Source: VXNF01 sp964291305
Lineage (GTDB): Bacteria > Actinomycetota > Acidimicrobiia > Acidimicrobiales > CATQHL01
Direction: 5' to 3'
NCBI GenBank assembly: GCA_964291305.2
Contig: OZ219783.1
Span: 124,001-188,000 of the forward strand
DNA length: 64,000 nt
Part shown: positions 44,125 through 52,859 of the stretch, in pieces
How the letters are laid out: the number at the start of each line of letters is the position of its first letter
Position numbering within the stretch: the first letter of the stretch is position 1
The notes under the pieces: model-generated
What the model saw: only the letters and a program-made list of their open reading frames with translations
Told to the model about the DNA's origin: nothing
The model's database searches: none
Translations under genes and position numbers: made by a program

Positions 44125-46154
44125 TTTGAGATGCGAATTCGAAAGTCGAAACTTGGTCGAGGTACTGGCAGATATTTCACTTTTAGCTGGTAGTCAGGTG
44201 GATCTAGGCTAATTTCTGCCCGGTGCAAAATTGTTGACACCATCAGTGCAATCTGTGCCTGAGCTGCACCTTGCCCTATACAACTGTGCATCCCCAAACC
44301 AAAGGGCGCGAATGCGCCTGGCTGTTTATGCTCCTGTCGCTCGGGCGAAAAGCGGTCAATATCAAACACCTCTGGATCTGAATAGATTTCCGGTAGGTGG
44401 TGAGGTACCACTATAGCCAACCAGATATCCGTACCTGCAGGGATCCAATATCCCCCGAAGTTAACCGAGTTCACAACAGTTCTAGGGACTACAGGGACGA
44501 TTGGATACAACCGCAGTGTTTCCATTATTACATTATGAGTAATCGGCATATTACGCAGGTCTTCGGCAGTAGGAATCCCATTGCGGAAAGCTTGATCAGC
44601 TTCTTCGCGAACTTGCTCCAGTAGTTCTGGTTGCTTCAATAGCGCATAGAGCATGAAGGAGGTAGAACTACTGGATGTGTCGATTCCCGCCAGATAAGGA
44701 CCCATCATGTTGAGGAACAGATCAGTGTCTGTCAGAAAGTCCGGAGACGAGCGTCTTAGCTCTACGAGAGCATCAATCAGATCATGTCCCTCAAGCTTGC
44801 TTGAACCCGTATCGTGTGTCGCGATCAAATGCTCAAAGAGTTCCCTGACCCGTGAAGTAGCCCTACGGTATTTCGGTCTATACGTGATGATCTTCGGGTA
44901 TAGATGCAGCATATCGACCATTACTAACATACGAGTATATTTTGCTATATCATCAACATATTCTCGGGATGTTGTCCCAGCCATTAGTATGCCTAGCTGC
45001 TGCACTACTATCCGCTGTGTCAGACGTTGAACGGCGTAGGGGCGGTCAAGCGAAAAATCCGCGAGTTCGCTGTCAATCACAGCTGTGGCTTCAGGCAGAT
45101 GATGCAATAAGACCCTTCGAGAATAGCTATCTCGGAGGGCCTTCCTTAAACGCAAATGGTCTGCTCCATCTAGCGATGGAAGAACTTTATTAGCCCCATA
45201 CTGCTCAGTAAATCCCGGCCATATCGTGCGGCTAGACTGTATGTAGTCTTTACCTTCGCGTTGATAGAATTTATTTGCCTCTGGTCCAGCAAGTACTACC
45301 TGTTTTCTGCCAAGCGCTGATACTTCGAATACTGGACCTAGCTCTAGATACTGTTTCACGAAAAAGTTCTGTAGGCCATTTCTGAACTGCAGAGCATGAC
45401 CCAGTAGCGGTAAATGGCCGGCTGCTCTTGGCCAGCCACCTCCACTTTCTTCAATTGTGCGTCGGAGAGACTGTGATTCCACCAAGGTCAAGTTCTGGAT
45501 GGCGTCAACCACTTGCCTATTGAGTAGTTCCAGTCGGGAAACAAGCTCGATACGCTCCGAAGCGGCTTCGGCTTCCGTCTCGGAGAGTATATGTTTGAAC
45601 ATGTCACAGGCATGAGCCAAGCCAATTATGACGATGCTTCGGATATCGGGAATTTCGTCACTGAAAATGACTTGCGATATGCGGGAACGTATACCCGTCG
45701 CTTTGTGCTCACTCTGAGGCGCTGAGCGGTACCGGGCATGGCGCGCATTGCGAGAGAGAGAGAACAGCCCGCTGTCGTCTGCTTCTACGACGCCCTGCTC
45801 CGCCAACCGGCCTAACGTTTGCCGACGCAGGTCCTCCGAACGTCCAGCTACCCGGCGGACCCAGAACTCTGGATTACGCGGCTCACCAGATGTTTCCACG
45901 ATGTCCGCCAGCACCGGGTCGAGTAGGTCATCGCCGACCGGCTCGGGGTTGGTGACGATGAGTGTGTTGGAGTCCGTATCGATTCGTTCCTTGAGCGATA
46001 GTTCCATGAGCACGGCGCCGGCGAGCGCGTACCCCAAGTTGCGAGCGGGGATTGTGATCGCCTCGCCGTATTCTTCATCCATCGACAGCAGCAGAAGTTC
46101 TTCTGCAACAGTTACGCCGTTAGAGCCGGACACCGTGCCTCCAGAGCTAGACAT
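44100..46154 (-). CDS. GPP34-domain / cytochrome P450 fusion protein (copy 2)
   Basis: 684 residues from ATG 46154. Residues about 15-245 repeat the GPP34 layout of copy 1: VAEELLLLSMDEEYGEAI, GAVLMELSLKERID, GDDLLDPVLADI. The P450 domain has Glu545 in METLRLYP and haem ligand Cys625 in APFGLGMHSCIGQG. The I-helix shows GIDTSSSSTS, close to the usual A/G-G-x-D/E-T-T oxygen-activating motif. The upstream frame to 46283 shows no similarity. It starts 7 bp after the DNA ligase stop and runs into an acyltransferase gene. Codon use is more AT-rich than in copy 1, pointing to separate histories. Confidence 0.85.
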   Translation of the reverse strand: MSSSGGTVSGSNGVTVAEELLLLSMDEEYGEAITIPARNLGYALAGAVLMELSLKERIDTDSNTLIVTNPEPVGDDLLDPVLADIVETSGEPRNPEFWVRRVAGRSEDLRRQTLGRLAEQGVVEADDSGLFSLSRNARHARYRSAPQSEHKATGIRSRISQVIFSDEIPDIRSIVIIGLAHACDMFKHILSETEAEAASERIELVSRLELLNRQVVDAIQNLTLVESQSLRRTIEESGGGWPRAAGHLPLLGHALQFRNGLQNFFVKQYLELGPVFEVSALGRKQVVLAGPEANKFYQREGKDYIQSSRTIWPGFTEQYGANKVLPSLDGADHLRLRKALRDSYSRRVLLHHLPEATAVIDSELADFSLDRPYAVQRLTQRIVVQQLGILMAGTTSREYVDDIAKYTRMLVMVDMLHLYPKIITYRPKYRRATSRVRELFEHLIATHDTGSSKLEGHDLIDALVELRRSSPDFLTDTDLFLNMMGPYLAGIDTSSSSTSFMLYALLKQPELLEQVREEADQAFRNGIPTAEDLRNMPITHNVIMETLRLYPIVPVVPRTVVNSVNFGGYWIPAGTDIWLAIVVPHHLPEIYSDPEVFDIDRFSPERQEHKQPGAFAPFGLGMHSCIGQGAAQAQIALMVSTILHRAEISLDPPDYQLKVKYLPVPRPSFDFRIRISNWRNAPNT

Positions 46155-46161
46155 TTGCAGA

Positions 46162-47235
46162 TTAGTGCTTCGATTTCGTCTGGGCGAATATCGTTGCCAG
46201 TTCCACCGGCGGCGAGCGGAAGGTCTGGTCGTAGGTGCAGCTTTCGGGGCGGCGGTCAGGACGCCAGCGCAGCAGGCGCGCACTATGGCGGAACCGACCC
46301 GAAATCATCGCGTCGTAGGTCACTTCGGCTACCGGAGCACCGCTGAGGGGCACCCAAGCCTCAGCCCCAGCGCGCCAGCGGTTTGGTGCGCCGGGCAGGC
46401 GTCCTTTGGCGTTCTCGGATGTCCAGGGATGCTGCTGGCCGTCGGCTAGCCGGTGGGGTTCCAGTTGTCTCGCCAGCTCCAAGCGTCGTGAGGCCGCGAA
46501 CCCCGAGGCTGCGCCTACGTAGTGCAGCACACCATCGGCGTCGTAGAGCCCCAAAAGTAGCGAGCCGACACCATCGCAGTTGGAGTGCAGTCGGTAGCCC
46601 GTCACCACGCACTCAGCGGTGTGGCGGTGCTTGATTTTGAACTGTTTCCTCTTGCCGGCGACGTACGGATCGGCTGCGGGCTTGGCAATGATCCCGTCCA
46701 GCCCTGCCCCTTCGAAGCGCTCGAACCAGTCCTTAGCGACGGCAACGTCGTCTGTGGCGGGCGTGAGGTGCACAGGCGTGGCGAAACCGGCCGATACCTC
46801 AACCAGCAAGCCGCGCCGCTCGACGAACGGCCGGTCAGTGAGATCGCGATCTCCCAGCGCCAAAAGGTCGAAAGCCACAAAACTCGCCGGAGTCTCGACC
46901 GATAGCCGGGCGATGCGACTAGCAGCTGGGTGGATGCGTGCACTGAGAGCCTCGAAGTCCAACCCTCCCTCGGGTCCTACGATGACCAGCTCGCCGTCCA
47001 GCACGCAGCGCTGGGGCAGCCTCGTCAGCAGCGGGCCTAGCAACTCGGGAAAGTAGCGGTTTAGGGGCCGCTTGTTGCGGCTGCCGATTGCTACCTCGGT
47101 GCCGTCGCGGAAGACCAACGCGCGGAACCCATCCCATTTCGGCTCGAACCACATCTCGCCCGCTTGAGCTTCGGGGAGCGAGCTGGTCGGGCGGGCCAGC
47201 ATCGGAGCCACGGGGGGCATTACCGGAAGTTGCAC
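46162..47235 (-). CDS. ATP-dependent DNA ligase (LigC-like)
   Basis: 357 residues. Nucleotidyl lysine Lys33 in EPKWDGFRAL, motif III FVAFDLLALG, motif IV GLDGIIAKP, motif V QFKIKHRHTAECVV and an OB-fold tail. Size and lack of extra domains fit the LigC group of actinobacterial repair ligases. With the LigD-type polymerase it could act in short-patch or end-joining repair. The two lie in different transcription units. Confidence 0.9.
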   Translation of the reverse strand: MQLPVMPPVAPMLARPTSSLPEAQAGEMWFEPKWDGFRALVFRDGTEVAIGSRNKRPLNRYFPELLGPLLTRLPQRCVLDGELVIVGPEGGLDFEALSARIHPAASRIARLSVETPASFVAFDLLALGDRDLTDRPFVERRGLLVEVSAGFATPVHLTPATDDVAVAKDWFERFEGAGLDGIIAKPAADPYVAGKRKQFKIKHRHTAECVVTGYRLHSNCDGVGSLLLGLYDADGVLHYVGAASGFAASRRLELARQLEPHRLADGQQHPWTSENAKGRLPGAPNRWRAGAEAWVPLSGAPVAEVTYDAMISGRFRHSARLLRWRPDRRPESCTYDQTFRSPPVELATIFAQTKSKH

Positions 47236-47244
47236 GCGCTGTCC

Positions 47245-48129
47245 TCAGCCGAGCGCCACGAGTACCAGCCCCGCGGTGGCCACCGTCATTCCCAAGATCT
47301 GGGTCCGGCTGATGTGCTCGTGGAGGAAAAGCCACGCCGGGATCACCGTAAAGGCGGGCGACAGCGCGGTGATCGGACCGACGATGGAAAGCAGCCCCAA
47401 CGAGAGAGCTTCCAGCAGCAAGGCGTGCGCCAGCAGCAGCAAGAACCCGCTTGCAATAACAGGCAACATCGTGCTGCGCCGGGGCGGTCGGGGTCGGGGA
47501 GTTCCGGCTCGGCGCCAGACAACCAAGAGGATCGCCAAGCTGAGCCCTAAGCCAACCACCCGCACCAGGAACAGCGGGGCCAAGCCAGCCGTGTCGCCGA
47601 TCTCGCCTATTGTTGTCTGAAAGGTCGCAAGGGATGCTCCAGCCGCCAACGACAGCCCTAACTCGCCCCAGAGACCAATCCGCCGCCCCGCGCCCGTCGG
47701 CGAGTCGTCGGAGCCGCGCGCCTTCGGTGGGCGCGAGATAAGCACCACGGCGACGATTGCCAGCGCCACGCCCGCCAGGGACAGCGAGGACGGACGCTCT
47801 CCACGTACCAGACCCACTATGAACGTCAAGATGGCGATGGCCGAAGCCGTGATGGGGGCGACCACGGAAATGCGACCGAAGGTGAACCCGGTGTACATGA
47901 AGCCCACGCCGAGTGTGAGCGCCCCACCGGCCAGGACAGCCAGGAGCAGCTCGCGGCTGTCGCCGAGCGACTGCCAGGTGATTAGCAGGTAAATCCCCAT
48001 GATCGCGCCACCGACAAGCTGCGCCCCGACGACGGTGCGTACCGGTCCGGTGCGGCGGCCAGCCATCCCCCCGAAGAAGTCGGCCAGCCCTAGGCCGCCA
48101 GCCACCCCCACGCCAAGTAATACGTCCAT
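47245..48129 (-). CDS. EamA/DMT-family transporter (paralogue 1)
   Basis: 294 residues with ten predicted helices in two five-helix EamA repeats; GPITALSPAFTVIPAWLFLHE near the C-terminus is the repeat-2 signature. Substrate unknown; relatives export amino acids, metabolites or drugs. By eye more than half its residues match paralogue 2, including length, so the pair arose by duplication. Confidence 0.85.
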   Translation of the reverse strand: MDVLLGVGVAGGLGLADFFGGMAGRRTGPVRTVVGAQLVGGAIMGIYLLITWQSLGDSRELLLAVLAGGALTLGVGFMYTGFTFGRISVVAPITASAIAILTFIVGLVRGERPSSLSLAGVALAIVAVVLISRPPKARGSDDSPTGAGRRIGLWGELGLSLAAGASLATFQTTIGEIGDTAGLAPLFLVRVVGLGLSLAILLVVWRRAGTPRPRPPRRSTMLPVIASGFLLLLAHALLLEALSLGLLSIVGPITALSPAFTVIPAWLFLHEHISRTQILGMTVATAGLVLVALG

Positions 48130-48210
48130 GGCTCAGAAGCGGCGCGCTGTGGCGCAGATGAGCATCCGGCAAGGCTAGTGCCCTCAGGTGGACTGCTCTG
48201 GCGGTGGAGC

Positions 48211-48318
48211 CGGTTGCCTTTCTGGCGGTTCGGTCGGCTTAGCCGAGATCTACGCGGCCATCCTGCCAGCAGCCAGCAACGCGGTTGCCTTTCTGGCGGT
48301 TCGGTCGGCTTAGCCGAG
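48211..48318. repeat. 37-bp perfect direct repeat, 71-bp period, covering an EamA gene end
   Basis: The 37 bases at 48211-48247 recur exactly at 48282-48318. The second copy includes the last codons and stop of EamA paralogue 2; the first is a detached copy in the intergenic region. Confidence 0.9.
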
Positions 48319-49194
48319 GGCTACTAGCACCAGTCCGACCGTGGCCAGGACTATTCCCACCACTTGCACCCCGCTGATGTGCTCGTTAAGGAAGATCCGT
48401 GCTGGAATCACGGTAAAGGCGGGCGACAGCGACGTGATGGGGCCGACAATCGACAAAAGCCCAAGCGCCAGAGCCTCGATGAGCAAAGCGTGTGCCGTGA
48501 CCAGCAAAACCCCACTTGCCAGCACCGCTAAGAGCGTGCTGCGCCGAGGTGCCCTGAGTTGAGGCGTGCCGGAGCGGTACCACAGAACCAGCAGAGCTAG
48601 CAGGCTTAAGGTCCCGCCGACGCCGCGTACTAGCAGCAGGGGCGCCACGCCGGCGTCGCTGCCGATCTCCCCGATCATGGCCTGGAAGGCCGCGAACGAA
48701 GCCCCCGCGGCGATCGACAGCGCCAGCTCAGCGACTAGCCCAATCCGCCGGGCGGCCTCCGGTGTTCCTGCCGAGACGTGAACGGGCTGAGGTGGGCGCG
48801 CGATGAGCACCACGGCCACGATTGCTAGCGCTACGCCAGCTAGGGCAAGTGCCGACGGCCTCTCGCCGCGCACCAACCCCACGCCAAAAGTGGCGACTGC
48901 CACCGCGGCCGCAGTCACCGGAGCCATAACCGACATGCGACCCCACGAAAGCCCGGTGTACATGCTGGCGGCCCCGAGAGACAGCGCTGCGCCGGCGATC
49001 GCCGCCAACACGGTCTCGCGTGCGAAGGGCAGGGGCTGCCATGCTGCTAGTAAGTAGATCCCGATTACCGCCGCTCCGACGAACTGGATCCCAGTTATGA
49101 CAGGTAGCGGTCCCGTGCGGCGGCCGGCGCTCCCCCCGACGAAGTCAGCGATCCCCAGGCTGGCCGCAACCCCCAGGCCGAATAGGACTTCCAC
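48310..49194 (-). CDS. EamA/DMT-family transporter (paralogue 2)
   Basis: 294 residues, same layout as paralogue 1: LGVAASLGIADFVGG-like start, GLVRGERPSALALAGVALA in the middle and GPITSLSPAFTVIPARIFLNE near the end. No substrate can be assigned. The 180-bp gap to paralogue 1 contains a duplicated copy of this gene's 3' end. Confidence 0.85.
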   Translation of the reverse strand: MEVLFGLGVAASLGIADFVGGSAGRRTGPLPVITGIQFVGAAVIGIYLLAAWQPLPFARETVLAAIAGAALSLGAASMYTGLSWGRMSVMAPVTAAAVAVATFGVGLVRGERPSALALAGVALAIVAVVLIARPPQPVHVSAGTPEAARRIGLVAELALSIAAGASFAAFQAMIGEIGSDAGVAPLLLVRGVGGTLSLLALLVLWYRSGTPQLRAPRRSTLLAVLASGVLLVTAHALLIEALALGLLSIVGPITSLSPAFTVIPARIFLNEHISGVQVVGIVLATVGLVLVALG

Positions 49195-49282
49195 GTCTCA
49201 GGAACTTCTCAGTTACTGCGATGCCAGCGGAGCAGGGGCATTTGGCGAGGCTAGTCCCGCCCCGGCACTACCTTCGGTTGCC

Positions 49283-49669
49283 ATGGGTCTCAGCACAGCA
49301 CCTGCTGTAGCCCTCGGCGGGATGGCTGGCGCTGCGCTGCGTTGGTGGCTTACCGATGTCTGGCCCGGTGGGGCCACAGCTTGGGCGACGCTGGCGCTAA
49401 ACGTGGCTGGCAGCGCGCTCTTAGGTTGGTTGGTAGCGTCAAGATCCAGCCGTGACGCTGTCGCTAAGGCAGTCGGAGCGGGTTTCTGTGGCAGCTTCAC
49501 CACGTTCTCGGCGTTCGGCCTGATCGTGGCCGAGCACGTGGACTCGGGCCGGGTTGGTTCTGGCCTGATGTATGCCGCGGTCTCGTTCGCGGCGGCAATA
49601 TCAGCGGCTCTGGCGGCGGGGTGGCTCCGCCGGCGCTTCCCTCGAGCGCTCCGTCGGGTGTCGGGGTGA
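49283..49669 (+). CDS. crcB: Fluoride channel subunit (FluC/CrcB), first of a pair
   Basis: 128 residues, four helices. Pore signatures GGMAGAALRWWLTD, LNVAGSALLGW and GFCGSFTTFSAFG carry the Asn and phenylalanine-box residues of fluoride channels. FluC works as an antiparallel dimer exporting fluoride passively. The gene start ATG 49283 is divergent from EamA paralogue 2. I looked for a fluoride riboswitch upstream and did not find one. Confidence 0.88.
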   Translation: MGLSTAPAVALGGMAGAALRWWLTDVWPGGATAWATLALNVAGSALLGWLVASRSSRDAVAKAVGAGFCGSFTTFSAFGLIVAEHVDSGRVGSGLMYAAVSFAAAISAALAAGWLRRRFPRALRRVSG

Positions 49670-49998
49670 CGGCCGTTGGATTTCTGGCCGCAGCCGGCGC
49701 GGCCACGCTGCTGCGGGTTATGGCCTCAGCGCGCCTCAACCGCGAAGCGTTCCCTTGGGGCACTTGGGCAGTCAATGTCGCCGGCTGCTTCGCGGTCGGG
49801 CTGTTAGCCGGGGCAGGCGAGGCGGCGACGGTGATCCTGGCGGCTGGTGCGCTCGGCTCGGTCACGACCTTCTCGACCCTGATAGTCGAGATCCTCGACC
49901 TGTGGCGTCACAGTCGCCGGCGCGCCGTGATGTACGCGGCTGCCTCGCTAGTCGCCGGCTCTGCGGCGGCCTATCTCGGAGCAATCACGGTCACCTGA
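49666..49998 (+). CDS. crcB: Fluoride channel subunit (FluC/CrcB), second of a pair
   Basis: 110 residues from GTG 49666, which overlaps the TGA of the first crcB (GTGA). Motifs AVNVAGCFAVGLL and GALGSVTTFSTLIVE match the family, with four helices. Two coupled, diverged FluC genes are known to give either heterodimers or one active and one accessory subunit; sequence alone does not decide. Confidence 0.88.
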   Translation: MTAVGFLAAAGAATLLRVMASARLNREAFPWGTWAVNVAGCFAVGLLAGAGEAATVILAAGALGSVTTFSTLIVEILDLWRHSRRRAVMYAAASLVAGSAAAYLGAITVT

Positions 49999-50025
49999 GT
50001 GGCGGGTGCTATTGAGGATGCTGGC

Positions 50026-50913
50026 TTACCCCACGCCGATGAGCACCAGCCCAGCAATGGCCAGGCCGAATCCCACGATCTGACCCCGGTTCATTCGATC
50101 TTGCAGGATCAGCCGTGCCCAAAGGACGGTTGCTGCGGGAAAGAGCGCGGCCACCGGTGCCACAAGGCTTACGAGCCCCTGGCGAAACGCCTCGATGAGC
50201 AGGGAAATCCCCACGGTGTCTAGCAGGGTGTAGGACACCAGCAAGCGAACGTCACCGGACGTGAGTCGCGCAGGGCGTCCGTCGAAGCGAACCCGTGATA
50301 GCACGAACCCGGCGGCTAGCAGTCCTGTCGTCAGTCGGGAACTGGCGACTGGCCACATCCCGGCATCGTCACTAGCTGCCGCGAAGAACAACTGTGTTGT
50401 GCCCAGCGTCAGCCCGGCGCCGATAGCCAGAGCCATCTCCTGGGGGCGGCTGGCGACAGTTTGGCGGGCGTGGCCCGGGTGGACGCCCACATCTGCTTCG
50501 TGATGTTCGGCGACTCGGGCGATCAACACCACTGCTGAGATTGCTAGCACCACGCCAACAACTGCTACCACTCCCGGCCGCTCGCCGACGATTAATCCGT
50601 AAACCACACCCACGGTGGCACCGAGCGCGGCGGTAGTCGGCGCAACCACCGACATGCGCCCTACCGCCAGGCCCCGCACCAGGCAGGCGATACCCACCAC
50701 CATTCCTCCACCGGCGAAGACTCCCAGTAGGTGATCCCACATCGGGGGGACGCTCCGGTCGCTGGCGGCGATATAGAGACCCAGCGGGATGAGCCCCCAG
50801 AGTTGCGATAAGGCTACTACTACCGATGTGCGCACTCGGCGTGCCGCTATCCCGCTAAGAAAGTCCCCCGAGCCGATGGTCAGAGCGACGAGGATGCCTA
50901 GCAGGAATGCCAT
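50026..50913 (-). CDS. EamA/DMT-family transporter (paralogue 3)
   Basis: 295 residues, same two-repeat ten-helix fold but more diverged: GSGDFLSGIAARRVRTS, GLIVGERPGVVAVVGVVLA and APVAALFPAATVLWARLIL align with paralogues 1 and 2. It converges on the crcB pair with a 27-bp gap. Substrate unknown. Confidence 0.82.
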   Translation of the reverse strand: MAFLLGILVALTIGSGDFLSGIAARRVRTSVVVALSQLWGLIPLGLYIAASDRSVPPMWDHLLGVFAGGGMVVGIACLVRGLAVGRMSVVAPTTAALGATVGVVYGLIVGERPGVVAVVGVVLAISAVVLIARVAEHHEADVGVHPGHARQTVASRPQEMALAIGAGLTLGTTQLFFAAASDDAGMWPVASSRLTTGLLAAGFVLSRVRFDGRPARLTSGDVRLLVSYTLLDTVGISLLIEAFRQGLVSLVAPVAALFPAATVLWARLILQDRMNRGQIVGFGLAIAGLVLIGVG

Positions 50914-50962
50914 GATGGGAGCTACCGAAGCGCTCTCGCGGTATAGCGAGCGCTCGAACGAC

Positions 50963-51472
50963 TCAGGTTTGTGTCGTTGGCGGTCGGTAGAACACCTTCA
51001 ACAAGAGCGCGGCGGCCCCCAGGCCCCCACCGAGGCTCACGACGAGCCCCACCGCACCGTCCAGTGCTTCGTCCAGGTTGCCTAAGACCGCGTCGAGCGA
51101 GAGGTCACCCGGCCCCACCATGGCAACAGCCACCGCCACAGTGGCTAAGACGGCGGTGTATTCCCAGCCGTCGGACATTACGAAGAAGCCCTTGGTGCGG
51201 TGAGCTACCCAAAATGCCACAGCCATCAACCCCACGAAGCCTGCTGCTGCAAGGGTCGTTAGCAGTCCGGCTGCGAGCGCCAGGCCAGCGGCCAGCTCGC
51301 CGCCAGCTGCCATTACGGCGTGGCGTCGACCCGGACGCATGCCGATGCTCTCGAACCAGCGGGCAGTGCCTGCTATGCGCCCGCCACTAAAGAACTTGTT
51401 GTACCCGTGGGCGGCTAGCGTCAAGCCGACCACGATTCGCAAGAGCAGAAGTGCCCAATCCAAGAATTCCAC
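50963..51472 (-). CDS. DoxX-family membrane protein
   Basis: 169 residues, four helices. LLLRIVVGLTLAAHGYNKFF and the GGELAAGLALAAGLLT segment identify the DoxX family. Members have been linked to thiosulfate oxidation, redox balance and membrane complexes; no specific role can be given. It lies 49 bp upstream of EamA paralogue 3 on the same strand. Confidence 0.85.
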   Translation of the reverse strand: MEFLDWALLLLRIVVGLTLAAHGYNKFFSGGRIAGTARWFESIGMRPGRRHAVMAAGGELAAGLALAAGLLTTLAAAGFVGLMAVAFWVAHRTKGFFVMSDGWEYTAVLATVAVAVAMVGPGDLSLDAVLGNLDEALDGAVGLVVSLGGGLGAAALLLKVFYRPPTTQT

Positions 51473-51609
51473 GGCCCTCCTGTCGCCTCACGCCGGATAC
51501 CCACTGCTTGGCTCGTTACGAGCGTCGGAGCCGCCTAAATGCCGCCCAATTTGTGCTGATCAATTCTACCACGACGGCCCCATGCGCCCAGCCAGCTGCT
51601 TGCTGCTAG

Positions 51610-52821
51610 GTGACCGTGTCTGAGGCGCTGATCCTCGGTGCGGGACGCAGCCCATTCGGAGCGCGCCACGGCCAACTCGCCCGACACCATCCGGCTGAAC
51701 TCCTCGGAGCCATTCTCGACGGCGCGCTCCGCCGGAGCGGCACGGAACCCTCGGAGGTGCAGGAACTGCTAGTGGGGTGCGCAACCCCTGTGGGAGCGCA
51801 AGGCGGCAACCTGGCGGCCGGCGCGGCGCGGGCGGCGGGACAACTGCGTCACGTGCCGACTTCGGTCGTCAGCACGCGGGACACGTCTTCCCTAGTAGCG
51901 CTGTTACAGGCGGCCGATGCTGTGCGTTCTGGTCGTTGCGGAGTTGTGCTGGTAGGTGGGGTGGAGTTGATGAGCACCGTTCCTGCCGGCGCCGATCTAG
52001 TCCAGCGAGGATTCGGGCGGCCATTGCCTCCGATTGGCCGGGAGGCTATGGCTGCGCCGGGAGTCGCGGCCGAGCGATGGGCGGAGCGCCACGACGTGGG
52101 CCGCGATCGTCTAGAGGAGGTAGCGCGCCGGAGCCGCCGTCGGGCTCGTAAGGCGCAGGACGACGGCCAGTTGCTGGCTGAGCTGCTTCCGGTTGGGGCC
52201 GGGACAGTCAAATCAGCTCAGACTGTCAGCCACGACGAGCTATTGCCAGAAAGTGCGGGAAGAGCCGAAGGTGCAGATGCCGAAGGTGCAGATGAAGGTG
52301 TAAAAGCAGAGGATTCTGCCGAGGGTCCGCGGGTAGAGGGCCTATATAGCCACGACGGTCTGCTTACCGCGGCCACTGTGGCCCCCATGGCCGACGGCGC
52401 GGCCGCCGCCGTTGTGGCCTCGCCGGCTGCGGCCCGCCGGCTGGGTGTGGAGCCCGTCGCCCGCATAGTTGCTGCGGCGTTGCTCGGGGGTGATCCCACT
52501 GTCGGCTGTGGCTCGGCGCCGGAGGCGGTGCAGCAAGTGCTTGGTCTGGCTGGCGTGTCCGCAGGCGAAGTGCGCCGTCTCGAAGTCGGAGAGCTGTTCG
52601 CCACCAGCCTTGTGGCGTGGGAGCTGAACTGCTCCGAGTTCAGCGCAGTGCTGAATCTGGACGGAGGTTCCCTGGCGTTGGGGCATCCGCAGGGGGCCAC
52701 GGGACTTGCGTTGGTGGCGCGGCTTGTCCGAGCGCTGGGGGCACTGCCGGGTGGGGGCTACGGGCTGGCAGCCTGTGACTCGATAGACGGGCACGGGGTG
52801 GCCGTAATGTTGGAGGTATGA
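51610..52821 (+). CDS. Thiolase homologue lacking the nucleophilic cysteine
   Basis: 403 residues from GTG 51610. Thiolase fold throughout: ALILGAGRSPFGARHGQLAR, NLDGGSLALGHPQGATG with the catalytic His, and ACDSIDGHG with the second Cys. The nucleophile position, normally C in a VNRxCxSG motif, reads VSTRDTSSL, placing Asp91 where Cys should be. Residues about 215-240 are an added Ala/Glu/Asp/Gly-rich insertion. It is unlikely to run the normal covalent mechanism; a structural or partner role, as seen for SCP2-type thiolase homologues, is possible. Confidence 0.75.
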   Translation: MTVSEALILGAGRSPFGARHGQLARHHPAELLGAILDGALRRSGTEPSEVQELLVGCATPVGAQGGNLAAGAARAAGQLRHVPTSVVSTRDTSSLVALLQAADAVRSGRCGVVLVGGVELMSTVPAGADLVQRGFGRPLPPIGREAMAAPGVAAERWAERHDVGRDRLEEVARRSRRRARKAQDDGQLLAELLPVGAGTVKSAQTVSHDELLPESAGRAEGADAEGADEGVKAEDSAEGPRVEGLYSHDGLLTAATVAPMADGAAAAVVASPAAARRLGVEPVARIVAAALLGGDPTVGCGSAPEAVQQVLGLAGVSAGEVRRLEVGELFATSLVAWELNCSEFSAVLNLDGGSLALGHPQGATGLALVARLVRALGALPGGGYGLAACDSIDGHGVAVMLEV

Positions 52822-52859
52822 GCGCCAGACATGGGCAATCTTGGACATGAGCGCCAGAC

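Noticed and set aside
40468..47235. Complete non-homologous end-joining operon
   Set aside because: A LigD-type polymerase and a ligase are present, but no Ku gene is in the window and the two are not in one transcription unit.
46919..48172. Large reverse-strand open frame of 417 residues
   Set aside because: It is an Arg/Gly-rich shadow frame of the EamA transporter and DNA ligase genes.
49195..49282. Fluoride riboswitch upstream of crcB
   Set aside because: No recognisable conserved core or pseudoknot sequence was found in the 88-bp gap.
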